Shown: positions 35,630 through 44,410, numbered from the stretch's first letter. The stretch: DNA of 64,000 nucleotides from Chromohalobacter nigrandesensis (GCF_023061285.1 NZ_JAKGAM010000010.1:62001-126000), one strand, 5' to 3'. Made by a program: numbers and translations. Notes: a model not told the origin generated them from the sequence alone.

Positions 35630-36460
35630 GTGACGGAAAGCAAACGCAAGTCGGTCGGACGCCCCGCCGGTAATGGCAAAGCCACCAGCGGCCACAGTCA
35701 ATCGTTGGTGCGGGGTTTGAGTATTCTCGAAGGCCTCGCCGCCGCGCCCGGCGGGCTCGCCCTTTCCGATATCGCCCAAGTCGTGGGCCTGGCGCCGTCA
35801 ACCACGCACCGCCTGCTGCAGGCGCTGCATCAACAGGGCTTCATCGCTCAGGATGCAGAGATGGGCGTGTGGCACATCGACGCCAAGACGTTCCGCGTGG
35901 GTAACGCCTTCCTCGAGGCGCGCGATTTTGTCGCCACCGCCCGGCCTTTCCTGCATCAATTGACGGCAGAGACCGAGGAAACCGCCAACCTGGGCATTCG
36001 CGATCACGGCATGGCGGTATTCCTCGCGCAGAGCGAGTCACCGCAGATGATGCGCATGATCACGCGGCTGGGATCACGCGCCCCGCTGCATGCCTCGGGC
36101 GTCGGCAAGGCGCTACTCGCCTGGCTGCCGCGTAACGAGGTCGAGCGCATTCTCCACACGCGCGGGCTCGACAAGGTCACGCCCAACACCCTCGACACCC
36201 CGGCCCGCCTGCGCGACGCCCTGGGCGAGATCCGCCGTCAGGGCTACGCCTGCGACCGCGAGGAACACGCCATCGGCCTCAACTGCGTGGCAGCGACGCT
36301 GCACGACGAAAACGGCCTGCCGCTCGCCGCCATCTCGGTCTCCGGCCCCGCCGCGCGGATTCCCGAGGCACGCCTCGCCGAACTCGGCGGCCTGGTCAGC
36401 CGCGCCGCCCGCAAGATCACGGCGCAACTGGGCGGGCGGCTACCGCAGGAGCTCGCCTGA
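35630..36460 (+). CDS. IclR-family regulator
   Basis: A 276-aa regulator with an N-terminal winged HTH (LVRGLSILEGLAAAPGGLALSDIAQVVGLAPSTTHRLLQAL in short blocks, about residues 25-65) and a C-terminal IclR effector domain with GVGKALLAWLP and REEHAIGLNCVAATLHDENG. AllR, the glyoxylate/allantoin-responsive repressor of E. coli, is of this family, so a role in ureide control is plausible. GTG start with GAGAGAG upstream. It follows uraD by 110 bp and is preceded by its own palindrome. Confidence 0.87.
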   Translation: MTESKRKSVGRPAGNGKATSGHSQSLVRGLSILEGLAAAPGGLALSDIAQVVGLAPSTTHRLLQALHQQGFIAQDAEMGVWHIDAKTFRVGNAFLEARDFVATARPFLHQLTAETEETANLGIRDHGMAVFLAQSESPQMMRMITRLGSRAPLHASGVGKALLAWLPRNEVERILHTRGLDKVTPNTLDTPARLRDALGEIRRQGYACDREEHAIGLNCVAATLHDENGLPLAAISVSGPAARIPEARLAELGGLVSRAARKITAQLGGRLPQELA

Positions 36461-36463
36461 AAC

Positions 36464-37318
36464 TCAGGTATTGAGGATCACGCCACCGTTGAGATGCAGC
36501 GTCTGACCGTTCATGTAGGAGGATTCTTCGCTGGCTAGGTAGACGTAGGCGGGGCCCATTTCGCTGGGCTGCCCGGCGCGGTTCATGGGCACCTGGCCGC
36601 CGAAGCCGGAGACTTTGTCCGCGTCGAAACTGGCGGGAATCAGCGGCGTCCACACCGGGCCGGGAGCCACGGCGTTAACACGAATGCCACGCTCCACCAG
36701 TGACATCGCCAGCGAGCGCACCAGGCCCTGAATGGCGCCCTTGGTCGCCGTGTAATCGATCAGCGTGTCGTTGCCCTTGAAGGCATTGATCGACGAGGTG
36801 GCGATAATGGTATCGCCTTCGTGCATGTGCGGCAGCGCGTGCTTGGCCATGTAGAAATGGCTGAACACGTTGGTCTGGAAGGTCCGCTGCAACTGGTCGT
36901 CGGGAATCTGCGTGACGTCTTCCCAGTCATGCTGCTCGGCTGCGTTATTGATCAGGATATTGAGCTTGCCGAAGGTCGCCAGCGTCGTATCGACCACGTG
37001 ACGACACAGCATCGGATCACCGACATCGCCTTGTATCAGGACGCACTCTCGTCCCTCGGCTTCGACCAGTGCGCGGGTGTCTTCGGCATCACGCGTTTCA
37101 TTGAGATAGACGACGACGCAATCGGCGCCCTCGCGGGCGTAATGCACCGCTACGGCGCGGCCGATACCGCTGTCGCCCCCGGTGATGATGGCTACCTTGC
37201 CGTCGAGCTTGCCGGTGCCGCGATAGCTATCACGGATATACTCGGGCTCGGGACGCATGGCGTGCTCGTCGCCGGGTTGGTCGGACTGTTCCTGTGCGGG
37301 GAAATGTTGCTCGCCCAT
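36464..37318 (-). CDS. Short-chain dehydrogenase, YghA-like
   Basis: A 284-aa NAD(P)-dependent oxidoreductase of the long N-terminal-tail SDR group (YghA/general stress type). It shows the GGDSGIGRAVAVHYAREGAD cofactor loop (about residues 48-67), NNAAEQ, catalytic Ser in ATSSINAF, YTATKGA (YxxxK) and the C-terminal NGGVIL. The start at 37318 follows AAGGAG. Substrates are unknown; relatives reduce aldehydes and glyoxal-type compounds. It is convergent with the IclR gene with only 3 bases between stops. Confidence 0.87.
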   Translation of the reverse strand: MGEQHFPAQEQSDQPGDEHAMRPEPEYIRDSYRGTGKLDGKVAIITGGDSGIGRAVAVHYAREGADCVVVYLNETRDAEDTRALVEAEGRECVLIQGDVGDPMLCRHVVDTTLATFGKLNILINNAAEQHDWEDVTQIPDDQLQRTFQTNVFSHFYMAKHALPHMHEGDTIIATSSINAFKGNDTLIDYTATKGAIQGLVRSLAMSLVERGIRVNAVAPGPVWTPLIPASFDADKVSGFGGQVPMNRAGQPSEMGPAYVYLASEESSYMNGQTLHLNGGVILNT

Positions 37319-37483
37319 GACATTCGCTCCTTGAATGGTGGGATATGGCATTCATTACCATAGAAGTCGTTCCCACCCAGGCCAAGCGAAGCGCACCGAT
37401 CGACGCAAGCAGCGGATGAAGCCAGCGACGCGTATGCGTACACTACGCACAGCGACCCCCTGCGCCACTTGCGAGGCTTACCG

Positions 37484-38515
37484 ATGAGTTCCCACCTGCT
37501 TTCCGTCGATTCCCTGTCCCGCGATTACGTCGAGCACCTGATGCAGCTCGCCGGCCGCATGGAGCCCTTCGCCCAGCGGCGCAAGGTGACCCGCGTGCTC
37601 GAAGGCGCGGTACTCGGCAATCTATTCTTCGAAGCCAGTACGCGTACCCGCATCAGCTTTCACGCGGCGTTCTCGCGTCTCGGCGGCAGCGTCTGCGACA
37701 CCACCGGCTTCACCTTCTCCTCGATGGCCAAGGGTGAATCCCTCTACGACACCAGCCGCGTGATGGGCGGCTATGTCGATGCCATCGTGCTGCGCCATCC
37801 CGACCAGGGCGCGGTGGCAGAATTCGCCGAAGCCACCCGCGTGCCGGTGATCAACGGCGGCGACGGTCCCGGCGAGCATCCCAGTCAGGCGCTGCTCGAT
37901 CTGTACACCATCGAGAAGGAATTCGCGCGTCTGGGCAAACGCCTGGAAGGCGCGCACTTCCTGCTCACCGGCGATCTCAAGCACGGCCGCACCGTGCACT
38001 CGTTGATCAAGCTGCTATCGCTTTTCAGGCCGCTGCGCATCACGCTGGTCTCGCCGCCGGGCCTTGAGATGCCGCGTCATTTGATCGACCTGGTCACCTC
38101 GCGCGGACATCGCGTCGAGCAACGCGAAAGCCTGGCCAACGACTTCAGCGATCTCGACGTGATTTACACCACGCGCATCCAGAAGGAACGCTTCACCGAG
38201 GAGATGTCGGAAGCCTTCGCGGGGATGTCCCAGGACTTCATCGTCGACCGCGCCTTCCTCGATCAGCGCTGCTCGCCGACCACCATCGTCATGCATCCTC
38301 TGCCGCGTGACAGCCGCCCCGGCGCCAACGACCTCAATGTCGATCTCAACGGCGACCCGCGCCTGGCCATCTTCCGCCAGGCCGACAATGGCATTCCGGT
38401 GCGCATGGCGATCTTCGCCAACCTGCTGCAAGTCGAGGACTATATCGATCGTGATGCTCAAGACGTGCGCTGGTTCGTGCCGCCGACCTATGGGGTGGAC
38501 GACCGCACGCTATAA
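37484..38515 (+). CDS. pyrB: Aspartate carbamoyltransferase
   Basis: A 343-aa transcarbamoylase with the carbamoyl-phosphate motif STRTR (residues 52-56), GDGPGEHPSQALLDLYT, and HPLPRDSRPG in the aspartate lobe, so aspartate carbamoyltransferase of pyrimidine synthesis is the best call. It is longer than E. coli PyrB (about 310), with no pyrI or pyrC next to it. The start at 37484 follows GAGG; a TTG at 37469 is open but weaker. If another pyrB exists elsewhere in the genome, this could be a specialised paralogue. Confidence 0.85.
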   Translation: MSSHLLSVDSLSRDYVEHLMQLAGRMEPFAQRRKVTRVLEGAVLGNLFFEASTRTRISFHAAFSRLGGSVCDTTGFTFSSMAKGESLYDTSRVMGGYVDAIVLRHPDQGAVAEFAEATRVPVINGGDGPGEHPSQALLDLYTIEKEFARLGKRLEGAHFLLTGDLKHGRTVHSLIKLLSLFRPLRITLVSPPGLEMPRHLIDLVTSRGHRVEQRESLANDFSDLDVIYTTRIQKERFTEEMSEAFAGMSQDFIVDRAFLDQRCSPTTIVMHPLPRDSRPGANDLNVDLNGDPRLAIFRQADNGIPVRMAIFANLLQVEDYIDRDAQDVRWFVPPTYGVDDRTL

Positions 38516-38547
38516 GACTGGGAGCGTCTGCCCGTAGCGTGCGCAGC

Positions 38548-39375
38548 TCAGCGGCGCGCCTGCCAGAACAACGCAAATAGCTCCGACTGCGAGTTGATGC
38601 CCAGCTTGGCGTAAAGATGCTTCTTGTGGGCGCGCACGGTTTCCACCGAGATCGCCATGCGCCGGGCGATCTCCTTGGTCGAGCTGCCGCCAAGCATGAG
38701 CTGGCTGACTTCGCGCTCGCGTTCGGTCAGCGTCTGGTGGGATTCCAGCTCACGCGGCGCCTGGGGAGAGGGATGCCATGGATGCGGCCCCGGCGGCGTG
38801 CCATCTTCGTGCTCGAATTCGAAATGCATGCGCTGGCGCATCAGCGCCAGCATCCATGGCTGCACCAGGCTCAGCAGGCCGAGCGCCTCGGGCGAGTATG
38901 CACGGGTCGAGCCCAGCGACAGGCATAGCGTGCGCTCGGCATCGAGCGGGCAGTTGAATTGGATCTCATCGGCGACGATGTTGCGCTGGAAGTAACGCTG
39001 ATAGTACTCGGTATGCTGGAAGCACTGCGGCGCCACGTCAGCCAACGTGTACAACCCGGCACGCGCGCGGTCTCGGGCATCGATATAGAACGGGTCGAGC
39101 AGATACAGACCGCGCTGATAATCCTGGAACAACGCCTCATCGGCACCATCGTCCTCGTCGCTTTCCGCGAGGATGTGCGGCGGCTGGCGATGATGGAAGA
39201 TCAGCACCACCCAGGTATCGAAGCCGACGTGACGCCCCAGGGTACGCACCGTAGCCAGCCAGAAATTGGCGCCATCCAGCTTGTCCGCCAGGGTCCCGAA
39301 GGCACGATGCCAGGCCACGCTTTCCAGGGCGCTGGGTGCCGGCGCCTGCCCGCTATCGTCTGCATCGCTCGTCAT
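38548..39375 (-). CDS. LuxR-type regulator with autoinducer-domain-like N-terminus
   Basis: A 275-aa protein. The C-terminal HTH (LTEREREVSQLMLGGSSTKEIARRMAISVETVRAHKKHLYAKLG in short blocks, about residues 213-260) is of the LuxR/GerE family. The N-terminal 180 residues form a sensory domain with FDTWVVLIFHHRQPPHIL and the DEIQFN region, which resembles LuxR-solo type domains more than receiver or GAF domains. The start at 39375 has GAGGAGA. It is divergent from the nitrilase-APC permease pair and probably controls it. Confidence 0.8.
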   Translation of the reverse strand: MTSDADDSGQAPAPSALESVAWHRAFGTLADKLDGANFWLATVRTLGRHVGFDTWVVLIFHHRQPPHILAESDEDDGADEALFQDYQRGLYLLDPFYIDARDRARAGLYTLADVAPQCFQHTEYYQRYFQRNIVADEIQFNCPLDAERTLCLSLGSTRAYSPEALGLLSLVQPWMLALMRQRMHFEFEHEDGTPPGPHPWHPSPQAPRELESHQTLTEREREVSQLMLGGSSTKEIARRMAISVETVRAHKKHLYAKLGINSQSELFALFWQARR

Positions 39376-39497
39376 CTCGCTCTCCTCGCTCACCCTGATG
39401 GGGTAACCCCACCGGGGAATGGTCATGCCCGTGTGATCGCGGATACTGAAGGGCATCCGAATGACCGCACAGCCACAATGACGCTTCGGAGTCTTTC

Positions 39498-40307
39498 ATG
39501 CAGATAGCTTTGGCACAACTGGCCGGCCGCGAGGGCGACATCGCCTACAATCTCTCGCGCACCCTGGCCTGTCTACGCGACGCCGCCCCCGAGACGTCGC
39601 TGATCGTCTTTCCCGAAACTCACCTCACCGGCTTTGCCGAACCCGGCCACGTCGACGACCGCACGCTGACCCTCGACGGCGACGAACTCGCCACGCTTAT
39701 TGCCACCAGCCGCGAGCACGACACCGCGCTCGCCCTGGGCCTTCTCGAGCGCGATGGCGAGCGCGTTTTCAACACCACCGTCTTGATCACGCCGGAGGAT
39801 GGCATCGCGCTGCGCTACCGCAAGGCGCATCTATGGCCCGATGAGCGCGACCTCGTCGCCCCCGGCGATCGCGTGGGTTGCGTCGAATGGCGCGGCCTGC
39901 AGGTTGGCTTGTTGATCTGCTACGACCTGGAATTCCCTGAGCCCGCACGCGCGTTGGGGCAACTCGGCTGCGATCTGCTGCTGGTCACCAACGGCAACAT
40001 GGACCCCTATGGCCCCATGCATGCCCGCGCCGCCCAAACGCGTGCCCAGGACAATCATTACTTCGTCGCCATGACCAATCGCGCGGGTGAAGGTGCGGGA
40101 CTGACCTTCGCCGGCGAGAGCTCACTGGTCGCCCCGGACGGCGAGGCGCTGTTCCGCGCCGGCCGCGAGGAAAGCGTCACCACGCTGCAACTCGATCCCC
40201 AGCGCTTGCCGGACGCGCGGCGCGATTACGACTACCTCAAAGACTGCCGTATCGGCCTGCAAGGCCAGCGCGAGGACACCGAGGGAGGCCGCTACTGGCA
40301 CTTCTGA
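39498..40307 (+). CDS. Carbon-nitrogen hydrolase (nitrilase superfamily)
   Basis: A 269-aa amidase with the Glu-Lys-Cys triad: Glu in VFPETHLTGFA (about residue 40), Lys in RYRKAHLWPDE (about 110), Cys in GLLICYDLEFPE (about 145). The group hydrolyses amides such as N-carbamoylputrescine, deaminated glutathione or amino acid amides. It is followed after 57 bp by an APC permease and faces a LuxR-type regulator, so an imported amide or amine is the likely substrate; the exact one cannot be given. Confidence 0.85.
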   Translation: MQIALAQLAGREGDIAYNLSRTLACLRDAAPETSLIVFPETHLTGFAEPGHVDDRTLTLDGDELATLIATSREHDTALALGLLERDGERVFNTTVLITPEDGIALRYRKAHLWPDERDLVAPGDRVGCVEWRGLQVGLLICYDLEFPEPARALGQLGCDLLLVTNGNMDPYGPMHARAAQTRAQDNHYFVAMTNRAGEGAGLTFAGESSLVAPDGEALFRAGREESVTTLQLDPQRLPDARRDYDYLKDCRIGLQGQREDTEGGRYWHF

Positions 40308-40364
40308 TTTCAAGCACTCGCAACAACCACTAAACAGTCGCAACAACCACAACAGGAGGCGACG

Positions 40365-41687
40365 ATGAACCAAATGAAGAAGACCCTCTCACTGAGCCAG
40401 GTCGTGCTGTTCGGCTTGGCCTACATGACGCCCATCATCGTGCTGGGCACCTTCGGCGTGCTCGCCGTTACCACGCAGGGCGCCGTCTCGGGTGCTTACC
40501 TGGCGGCGCTGATCGCCATGCTGTTCACGGCGCACAGCTACGGGCGCATGGCCAGCGCTTACCCGGTGGCCGGCTCGGCCTATGCCTATGTGCGCCACGC
40601 CATCGACGACCGCCTGGGTTTCATCGCTGGCTGGGCGATCCTGCTCGATTATCTGTTCCTGCCCATGGTGATCTGGCTGATCGGTGCCGCCTATCTGAAC
40701 TCGGCCTTCCCGGCGATTCCCACGCCGTTATGGCTTCTGGCCTTCATTGCCGTCACTACCACGATCAACATCCTCGGCCTCAAACTGGCGAGCGCGATCA
40801 ATAGCGTGATGATGCTGGTGCAGCTCCTGGTGTTGATCGCCTTCGTCGGCCTGAGCATGCATTACGTACTAGGCGATCCCACCCAACCCTTCTGGAGTCT
40901 GACACCGTTCCTGGGAGCCGACTCCGCCGCGATCCTGCCGGTACTGATGGCGGGTGCCGCCGTGGCGTGCTACTCCTTCTTGGGGTTCGATGCCGTCACC
41001 ACGCTGACCGAAGAAACCAAGGACCCACAACGCACTCTGCCGCGTGCCATCCTCTTGATCACCCTGATCGGCGGGCTGATCTTCGTTGTGGTGTCGTATT
41101 TCGTACAACTCGCCGCACCGGGGCATGACTTCGCCAATCCCGATGCCGCGGCTTATGAGATCGCGCGCAACATTGGCGGCGATATCTTCGTCTCGATATT
41201 CCTGATCGGGTTGGTAGTTGGCCAGTTCGCCTCGGGCATCGCCGCGCAGGCCAGCGGCGCGCGCCTGCTCTACGCCATGGGCCGCGACGATGTGCTGCCA
41301 AAGCGCTGGCTGGGCAAATTGAGCCGCTTCGGCACGCCGCTGGGCGGGCTAGTATTCAGCGGTTTGGTCGCCTTGCTGGCGCTGACCATGGACGTGCTCT
41401 CGGCGGCGTCCTTCATCAACTTCGGCGCCTTCCTGGCCTTCGCCCTGGTCAATCTCTCAGTGATCTTCCACTACTACCTGAAGGAGCGCCGCCGCAGCGG
41501 GCTGGATACGCTGTGGTTCCTGATCTGCCCGTTGATCGGCCTGGGCGCGATCCTGTGGCTGATGATGAGCCTGGACCACCTGGCGATCATGCTGGGCAGT
41601 GCGTGGCTGTTGTGCGGCCTGGCGTGGTTGACCTGGCTGACGCGTGGCTTCAGCCGGCCGACACCGGAGCTGAACCTGGAGAGTTGA
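40365..41687 (+). CDS. APC-family amino acid/amine permease
   Basis: A 440-aa transporter with 12 predicted spans. The start LSLSQVVLFGLAYMTPIIVLGTFGVL, YPVAGSAYAYVRHAID and the GFDAVTTLTEETKDPQRTLPRAIL block (about residues 205-228) place it near the PuuP/Ykf-type putrescine and amino acid importers. It lies downstream of the nitrilase gene in one operon. Its last 42 coding bases lie in the 235-bp repeat that recurs at 53.55 kb, the left boundary of the island. Confidence 0.85.
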   Translation: MNQMKKTLSLSQVVLFGLAYMTPIIVLGTFGVLAVTTQGAVSGAYLAALIAMLFTAHSYGRMASAYPVAGSAYAYVRHAIDDRLGFIAGWAILLDYLFLPMVIWLIGAAYLNSAFPAIPTPLWLLAFIAVTTTINILGLKLASAINSVMMLVQLLVLIAFVGLSMHYVLGDPTQPFWSLTPFLGADSAAILPVLMAGAAVACYSFLGFDAVTTLTEETKDPQRTLPRAILLITLIGGLIFVVVSYFVQLAAPGHDFANPDAAAYEIARNIGGDIFVSIFLIGLVVGQFASGIAAQASGARLLYAMGRDDVLPKRWLGKLSRFGTPLGGLVFSGLVALLALTMDVLSAASFINFGAFLAFALVNLSVIFHYYLKERRRSGLDTLWFLICPLIGLGAILWLMMSLDHLAIMLGSAWLLCGLAWLTWLTRGFSRPTPELNLES

Positions 41688-41714
41688 TCATTCAGGGTTA
41701 ATAGCTAAGCGCAC

Positions 41715-41742
41715 CCCGCGACCCGCCCAGGCCGGTCGCGGG
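41715..41742. terminator. Hairpin after APC permease (left repeat copy)
   Basis: CCCGCGACC and GGTCGCGGG form a perfect 9-bp stem with a 10-base loop, 28 bases after the permease stop. In the ancestral locus it would serve both the permease and the convergent ruvX. Confidence 0.55.
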
Positions 41743-41745
41743 CGT

Positions 41746-41880
41746 TTACGGCATGCGTTGCAGGAAGGTGTCGTCGGCGAAGAAGCTTTACAAGATCAAC
41801 TGCGCGGCGATGCCATCCACGCCATCGTCACGGTAGTTGCCACGGTGACCGGCATCGCGGGCGATGCGCTTGGCGGCGCG
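41746..41880 (-). pseudogene. ruvX 3'-end remnant with a nonsense codon
   Basis: The minus strand encodes the last 44 codons of RuvX (RAAKRIARDAGH ... HRGNYRDDG...) as found intact at 53653. Relative to that gene most base changes are synonymous, but a CAA codon (Gln) has become TAA at 41790-41788, and the tail reads FLQRMP instead of FLHRMP. No upstream part exists; the frame ends at the island junction. It is a dead duplicate created when the island entered. Confidence 0.9.
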
Positions 41881-42015
41881 CCTGACAAGGCAGCACCATG
41901 TTGTGATGACGGCTACCTACTGGTATTTAGCACTGGTCACAGATCTCATAAAGACTGAGACATATAATAACCGGCTAGCTTGCTAGCACTGATGCTGGGC
42001 AATAACAAATTAACC

Positions 42016-42786
42016 TCAGGAAATATAGTGATTTAAGCAAACTAAACGCCAGCTTTCTACGGAGTGCCCAAGTGTAATGTAGTAATATGATTGGGAGCTT
42101 GAGTGGGAGAAAGGTTTGAAGAACTCGCCCACTAGGTAACGTGATGAGTTCGAAGCGATGACGCGTAAGTCGTCGTTGACAAGAATGAGTGGCTGGTTCT
42201 GCTCGACCAAGTGAGGTGTTACGACAGCTTCGAGGTTATTAAGGGGTACATCCGCACCGGCAATTCCGAGAAATTGACCATCATATACGATTGGTAACGA
42301 GAAGGTACAGATATACATATCGACCCCCATCATGTCGACGTAGGGGCCGATAACATGCCCTACTCCTTCACACCTCGGCTTATAGAACCAAGGCATATTA
42401 GGGTAATCGTAGAAGGTATCGCCACCTTCATCAAGATTGACTCTCAATGGTATAACGTGACCAGGCTTGACTCCATCCCGCCACCATTCGAGATGCAAAC
42501 GAGTATCCGCTAGAACATTCGGCGCAACGACGAAACCGGCGCCATTAATCTGCACGTTCGTCTCAGAAAGCAACCGTTTGACGGTACCTTGCAATTCGGC
42601 GAGGTCTTTCTTCAGTACCTGTTGACGTTGCCGTTCAGCCAACCCCCATAGGCGGATGATATCATCCCGAACCTTCTCGGCCGTATTGACAATAACGTAT
42701 ACTGACTCTTCGATATTCTTAGCACAAGCACGAACTTTATCGTTACGATCTTCCACCCCGCTATAAAAAAAATCGTTCCGAGTCAT
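42016..42786 (-). CDS. Cytoplasmic Cache (PDC)-domain sensor-like protein
   Basis: A 256-aa protein without signal peptide or membrane segment. Residues about 60-240 resemble a double-Cache/PDC fold: FYDYPNMPWFYKP, GPYVDMMGVDMYICTFSLPIVYDGQFLGIAGADVPLNNLE in short blocks, typical of ligand pockets for amino acids and amines in chemoreceptors. An N-terminal helix (about 15-55) could dimerise. It overlaps the FadR-type gene by four bases (ATGA), so the two proteins are made together; a ligand-sensing partner for the regulator is likely. Cache domains are normally extracytoplasmic, which makes this one unusual. Confidence 0.7.
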   Translation of the reverse strand: MTRNDFFYSGVEDRNDKVRACAKNIEESVYVIVNTAEKVRDDIIRLWGLAERQRQQVLKKDLAELQGTVKRLLSETNVQINGAGFVVAPNVLADTRLHLEWWRDGVKPGHVIPLRVNLDEGGDTFYDYPNMPWFYKPRCEGVGHVIGPYVDMMGVDMYICTFSLPIVYDGQFLGIAGADVPLNNLEAVVTPHLVEQNQPLILVNDDLRVIASNSSRYLVGEFFKPFSHSSSQSYYYITLGHSVESWRLVCLNHYIS

Positions 42787-43553
42787 GAGCTGTCTCCCGT
42801 CCCCATCGCATCGTCGGATGTTTCCAGCCTCAGACGAGCATCAATCACGCGTTCCATATTCTTTTTACACAAATCAGTCGATAATGCACTGGACAATATT
42901 CCGTCGCCTCTAGCGATGGCATCCTCAATTGCCTTAAGCCTATCCACGTAAGCATTGAGAGCCTTGGCATCCAGTGGGTCGATCCACAGGAACATACCGA
43001 GTTCCGACTGGAGCTGCATCTCGGCCTGCGTTAACCGTACAGACTGGGAGACCATGGCAACATTGACATGAAAACGCATATCGGCACGACGCTGGTCGGA
43101 GCGATCCATGGCTTTTTCCATAATGCGGATTTGCTTAGCGATTTGATCGAGATCATCGGCAGTGGCTCGTTCTGCTGCCAATCGAGCGGCATGTCCACTG
43201 ATGGCTGCACGCTCATCGCCATAGTCTCGCAGATCGAAGACACTGTAGCGGCGAAATTCTTGCAGCAACCTGGCATGAGCGATATTGAAGTTCGCTGTGA
43301 CGAAACTGCCGCCTTTGCGGCCCCGACGGGTTTCGACGAAGCCTTGTGCCCGTAGCAGTGACAATGCTTCTCTGACCGTGACCGTCGCAACACCGAACTG
43401 GGAGGCCAGACCGGCTTCACTGGGTAGCTGGCCCCCCTCGCTGAAAATACCCAGGTCAATGGCTTCAATCAACCGACGCACCACCTCTTCGGCCTTACCC
43501 GTGGAGGGAATGCGGAGAAAAGAGACATCTTGTTGGGAAGATAGGTGATTCAT
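42783..43553 (-). CDS. FadR-type GntR-family regulator (FCD)
   Basis: A 256-aa regulator with a winged HTH (IDLGIFSEGGQLPSEAGLASQFGVATVTVREALSLLRAQGF in short blocks, about residues 30-75) and an FCD domain (about 95-235, RMRFHVNVAMVSQS-like: here ADMRFHVNVAMVSQS). It probably controls the island's catabolic genes and itself; a TGTACGTACA palindrome lies 100 bases upstream. The start codon at 43553 gives a natural N-terminus. Coupled to the Cache-domain gene. Confidence 0.85.
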   Translation of the reverse strand: MNHLSSQQDVSFLRIPSTGKAEEVVRRLIEAIDLGIFSEGGQLPSEAGLASQFGVATVTVREALSLLRAQGFVETRRGRKGGSFVTANFNIAHARLLQEFRRYSVFDLRDYGDERAAISGHAARLAAERATADDLDQIAKQIRIMEKAMDRSDQRRADMRFHVNVAMVSQSVRLTQAEMQLQSELGMFLWIDPLDAKALNAYVDRLKAIEDAIARGDGILSSALSTDLCKKNMERVIDARLRLETSDDAMGTGDSS

Positions 43554-43653
43554 CTAGACAGTCCGATGGTAAATTCCATTTTACTACGTGAGAGAATACA
43601 CCATGCTATGACCATCATCACCACTATAAAAAATGTCCAGCAACATACAGTGG

Positions 43654-43663
43654 TGTACGTACA
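43654..43663. promoter_or_regulatory. TGTACGTACA palindrome upstream of the FadR-type gene
   Basis: A perfect 10-bp palindrome with the GT/AC spacing common to FadR/FCD operators, in the 131-bp gap ahead of the regulator and just after the binding-protein-like gene. Candidate autoregulatory site. Confidence 0.5.
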
Positions 43664-43684
43664 TTGCCGGAGCCCCTAAAAGTA

Positions 43685-44410
43685 TCAGTGACGATCAAGC
43701 AATTGGCACTGATCATCAAACGGATAAGCTAGTGTCGGCATCCATCGCTCCCAGGCAGATTCCAGTGAGCCATTTGCAATAATTTCGTCGAGCGCCCAGT
43801 TTACCCTGACCAGCCAGTCGGACTGATTTTTCGCTACCACCGCGCCCCAGACATTGCGCGTCGGCACGGTGAAGGCAATCGTCAAGTCATCGGCTTCCAG
43901 CGGTACGAGCGCGACATCATCATCTACCAAGGCATCGATATCACCTGAACGCAAGGCGGCGACCATGTCGCCGAAGACATCGTCACTGGCCCCGTCAAAG
44001 GGCACCGGTACCGCGCCGCTGAAGGTCTCGGCCAGCGCCATGTTGAGGCTGTTGGCGATCGCCCCGACACGACGACCTTCCAGATGCTGAGACGAAGTGA
44101 TCCCGCTACCCGACCTGACCATCACCGACTCGTCGAAGATGGCATAGGGCTGGGTGAAATCACCCAGCGTCTTGCGATAGTCGGAAATCCCTTGCCCACA
44201 CAGGAGGAGGTCGCCCTCCCCAGCGTCGAGTGCCGGATAGAAATCGCTCCATTGCCGGTAGACCCATTCGACTTGCCGATCCAGTCGTTCGGCGATCAGG
44301 CGGGCGACATCGGCTTCGTAGCCATGCCGCTCGCCCCGTTCATCGCGTTCGAACAGCGGCGGTGCCGGCAGATCGGCACAGATAACCTTAAGCGTGTGAG
44401 ACGCCGTCAT
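43685..44410 (-). CDS. Leaderless family 3 binding-protein-like protein
   Basis: A 241-aa protein with the periplasmic binding protein (SBP_bac_3) fold: LPAPPLFERDERGERHGYEADVARLIAERL (in short blocks, about residues 11-40), DLLLCGQGISDYRKTLGDFTQPY, and the LEGRRVGAIANS hinge region. It starts MTASHTLKVI with AAGGAG upstream and no signal peptide, so it should stay in the cytosol. It overlaps the glutamine-synthetase-like gene by 4 bases and no ABC permease or ATPase is nearby. It may act as an intracellular ligand or product binder or as an enzyme of the pathway; function unknown. Confidence 0.75.
   Translation of the reverse strand: MTASHTLKVICADLPAPPLFERDERGERHGYEADVARLIAERLDRQVEWVYRQWSDFYPALDAGEGDLLLCGQGISDYRKTLGDFTQPYAIFDESVMVRSGSGITSSQHLEGRRVGAIANSLNMALAETFSGAVPVPFDGASDDVFGDMVAALRSGDIDALVDDDVALVPLEADDLTIAFTVPTRNVWGAVVAKNQSDWLVRVNWALDEIIANGSLESAWERWMPTLAYPFDDQCQLLDRH

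Larger units (their letters stand above)
41646..41880 (+). repeat. 235-bp direct repeat, left copy (APC 3' end, terminator, ruvX 3' end)
   Basis: Colinear with 53553-53787 at a constant offset of 11,907 bases, without gaps. The first 112 bases (permease end and intergenic region) are identical; six mismatches lie in the ruvX-derived part (41758, 41761, 41790, 41827, 41830 region and 41846). The copy brackets the island on its left side. Confidence 0.95.

Noticed and set aside
41881-42015. Integrase attachment core or tRNA fragment at the island edge
   Set aside because: No tRNA-like sequence or short core repeat was found beyond the 235-bp repeat itself, and no integrase gene is present.
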